From positions 1 to 23,195 of the forward strand of contig CAUCTV010000017.1 in assembly GCA_958445895.1 (NCBI GenBank): 23,195 nt of DNA. Reading direction: 5' to 3'. The translations under genes and the position numbers were made by a program. Source of the DNA: an uncultured Collinsella sp. Lineage in GTDB: Bacteria > Actinomycetota > Coriobacteriia > Coriobacteriales > Coriobacteriaceae. Each line of letters starts with the position of its first letter. The stretch's first letter is position 1. Under the pieces are notes generated by a model. The model saw nothing but the letters and a program-made list of their open reading frames with translations, had not been told where the DNA came from and searched no databases. Below, in pieces: positions 21,620 to 23,195 of this stretch.

Positions 21620-23014
21620 ATGTGCAATGTTTCGCTTAACGCTACGCAGCCGTCAGCCGCCTCTCTGCGCGTGTTGCGAGCCCTCGAGGATGCCGGTCTT
21701 GAGGCCTGGTATGTTGGCGGTTGGGTGCGTGACGCGCTGATGGGATGCCCCAGCCACGATGTAGATATGTGCTGCAGCGGCCTGTGGCAGGAGTCCAAAG
21801 AGGCGCTCGAAGCGGCTGATATTGCCGTGGTTGAGTCGGGCATTAAATTTGGCGGCATCACCGCCATTTGCGATGGCGAGCGCATTGAGGTCACCACCTA
21901 TCGCCTGGACGGCTTCTATACCGATGGGCGCCATCCTCAGAGTGTGGAGCGTGCCGCTTCGCTCGAGGACGATCTGGCGCGTCGTGACTTTACCGTTAAT
22001 GCCATGGCCTGGCATCCCGAGTGCGGGCTTGTCGACCGCTACGACGGCCAGGGTGATCTGGAGCGAAAGCTGATTCGTGCCGTCGGCAATCCCAAGCGCC
22101 GCTTTAACGAGGATGCCCTGCGCATGCTGCGTGCGGTGCGTTTTGCCTGCCGCCTGGACTTTGTGATTGAGCCCGAGACTAAGCGCGCCCTTGCCGAGTG
22201 CGCGCCGCAGCTCGATGCCGTGGCGCGCGAGCGCGTGGGTATTGAGCTCGAGGGTATCCTTTCGACCGGCCACGGGGGAGACGCCATGCTGCGCTACCCC
22301 GAGCTCATCTGCGCCGCCGTACCAGAGCTTGCGCCGGCTCGTGGGTTTGACCAGCGCAGTGTCTATCATGCGTTTAACGTCTACGAGCATATCGCCCGTG
22401 TGCTGACGGTGGCGGGGGAGTTGGCGCTGTGCGACGGCGTTACACCCTCAATGAGCCTGATGTGGGCGGCGTTTTTGCACGATGTGTCCAAGCCCGACTG
22501 TTTCACGGTCGACCATGCCGGCAGCGGACACTTCTACGGTCACCCCGAGCTCGGGGCCAAGAAGGCACGTGCCATTATGGATCGCCTCGCGCTTTCGCAC
22601 GATTTGGTTCGCGACGTGTGCCTACTCATCAAGTATCACGACAAGCCGCTGCGTCCCGAGCGCTCCTGCTTGCTCAATATGATGCGCGCGCTTTCGGGCG
22701 AGGGCGTCGACACGCCGCGTCTGATGGACGAGCTCATGGACCTCAAGCGTGCCGACACACTTGGCAAGGCCCCGTCGTGCTTCTATTACGTCGAGACGAT
22801 TGAGGAGATGCGCGCGCTGGCGCACGAGCTACTGGAGGCGCGGGAGCCCTATTCGCTCAAGATGCTTGCTATCAACGGCGGCGACTTGATTCGTGCCGGT
22901 GTGAAGCCGGGGCCCGAGCTAGGCCAGCTACTCAACGCCGCCCTCGAAGCCGTTATCGAGGACAACATCCCCAACGATCGCGAAACCCTTTTGGTTCATC
23001 TCAACTTGAATTAG
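21620..23014 (+). CDS. cca: CCA tRNA nucleotidyltransferase with HD domain
   Basis: Class II nucleotidyltransferase of 464 residues that builds or repairs the 3' CCA end of tRNAs without a template. The head domain has YVGGWVRDALMG and the metal-binding D47-V-D49 in SHDVDM, then RRDFTVNAMAWHP, the base-selecting EDALRMLRAVRFACRL region, and helical neck/body. The C-terminal half has an HD phosphohydrolase-type motif, FLHDVSKPD, as in many bacterial CCA and poly(A) polymerase homologues. ATG 21620 was chosen for AGGAGG at 21606-21611, eight bases upstream; longer in-frame starts from 21530 lack a site. The gene stands alone between terminators and is followed by a tRNA gene. Poly(A) polymerase is the main alternative name. 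Confidence 0.92.
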   Translation: MCNVSLNATQPSAASLRVLRALEDAGLEAWYVGGWVRDALMGCPSHDVDMCCSGLWQESKEALEAADIAVVESGIKFGGITAICDGERIEVTTYRLDGFYTDGRHPQSVERAASLEDDLARRDFTVNAMAWHPECGLVDRYDGQGDLERKLIRAVGNPKRRFNEDALRMLRAVRFACRLDFVIEPETKRALAECAPQLDAVARERVGIELEGILSTGHGGDAMLRYPELICAAVPELAPARGFDQRSVYHAFNVYEHIARVLTVAGELALCDGVTPSMSLMWAAFLHDVSKPDCFTVDHAGSGHFYGHPELGAKKARAIMDRLALSHDLVRDVCLLIKYHDKPLRPERSCLLNMMRALSGEGVDTPRLMDELMDLKRADTLGKAPSCFYYVETIEEMRALAHELLEAREPYSLKMLAINGGDLIRAGVKPGPELGQLLNAALEAVIEDNIPNDRETLLVHLNLN

Positions 23015-23078
23015 CTAATTAGTTGACCTGCGCGTTCCATAACCTGTCGACAATTTTTCGGCAATTTGGAATTTCTTC

Positions 23079-23107
23079 TTGCGCTGATGTTTTTTGTCCC
23101 GTAATAT
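23079..23107 (+). promoter_or_regulatory. Candidate promoter of the tRNA-Glu gene
   Basis: TTGCGC (23079-23084) and TAATAT (23102-23107) are 17 bases apart, putting the start about 28 bases before the mature tRNA. I see no convincing terminator for cca between 23015 and here. Confidence 0.5.
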
Positions 23108-23141
23108 ATTTCCTCGCAGCACGGCAGTGCAGATGTCATGT

Positions 23142-23195
23142 GGCCCGTTCGTCTAGCGGTTTAGGACGCCGCCCTCTCAAGGCGGAGATCACCAG
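23142..23195 (+). tRNA. tRNA-Glu (anticodon CTC), 3' end cut by the window edge
   Basis: The first 54 bases of a tRNA are present: acceptor strand GGCCCGT, a D arm with AGCGGTTTAGG, and anticodon stem CCGCC/GGCGG with the 7-base loop CTCTCAA. This gives anticodon CTC, which reads GAG (Glu). The variable region begins at the edge; the T arm and acceptor 3' strand lie outside. Confidence 0.93.

Noticed and set aside
1..23195. CRISPR arrays, phage genes or toxin-antitoxin pairs
   Set aside because: No regularly spaced direct repeats of CRISPR type, no phage structural genes and no small gene pairs of that kind were found on either strand.

Overview
The window is high-GC chromosomal DNA with tightly packed, mostly plus-strand housekeeping genes. 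The protein sequences and the gene order aroK - aroB-like - pepP - efp - asp23 - nusB - xseB - tlyA - nadK - recN suggest an actinobacterial gut anaerobe of the class Coriobacteriia. Collinsella is my best guess, made from memory and not from a search. The first ~200 bases are different: they are AT-rich and carry the 3' end of a topoisomerase III gene of the kind found on Firmicutes conjugative elements. A foreign element, a rearrangement or an assembly join therefore ends just upstream of alaS.

Layout: (1) 1-348: topB fragment, a terminator hairpin and an overlapping alaS promoter. (2) 349-6977: a near-gapless run alaS, ruvX, mltG, yqeG-like phosphatase, aroK, aroB-like (translation, resolution of recombination/rRNA processing, cell wall, shikimate pathway). 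(3) 6978-8239: pepP behind a structured leader, ending in a strong terminator. (4) 8240-13483: efp, asp23/gls24, nusB, xseB, tlyA, nadK, recN, mostly with overlapping or touching ends and probably one transcript. (5) 13484-21418: a sugar phosphotransferase locus. A minus-strand RpiR regulator is divergent from a fructose-type EIIBCA permease; a 506-base structured gap follows, then HPr, enzyme I and two tandem PfkB-family (1-phosphofructokinase-like) kinases. (6) 21419-23195: CCA-adding enzyme and the start of a tRNA-Glu(CTC) gene cut by the window edge.

How it works together: the PTS locus appears self-sufficient. Enzyme I takes phosphate from PEP and passes it to HPr, then to the EIIA and EIIB domains of the permease. 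The imported hexose phosphate would be phosphorylated again by one or both PfkB kinases. Repeats overlapping the permease promoter are candidate sites for the divergent RpiR regulator.

I did not find an obviously new multi-gene system. The best second-look items are an AroB homologue that has lost most of its catalytic signature while keeping its place in the aro cluster, a 129-bp element with perfect 31-bp inverted arms upstream of ptsH, the foreign topB junction at the left edge, and the paired PfkB kinases that share an unusual Cys-Ala-Gly-Asp active-site motif.
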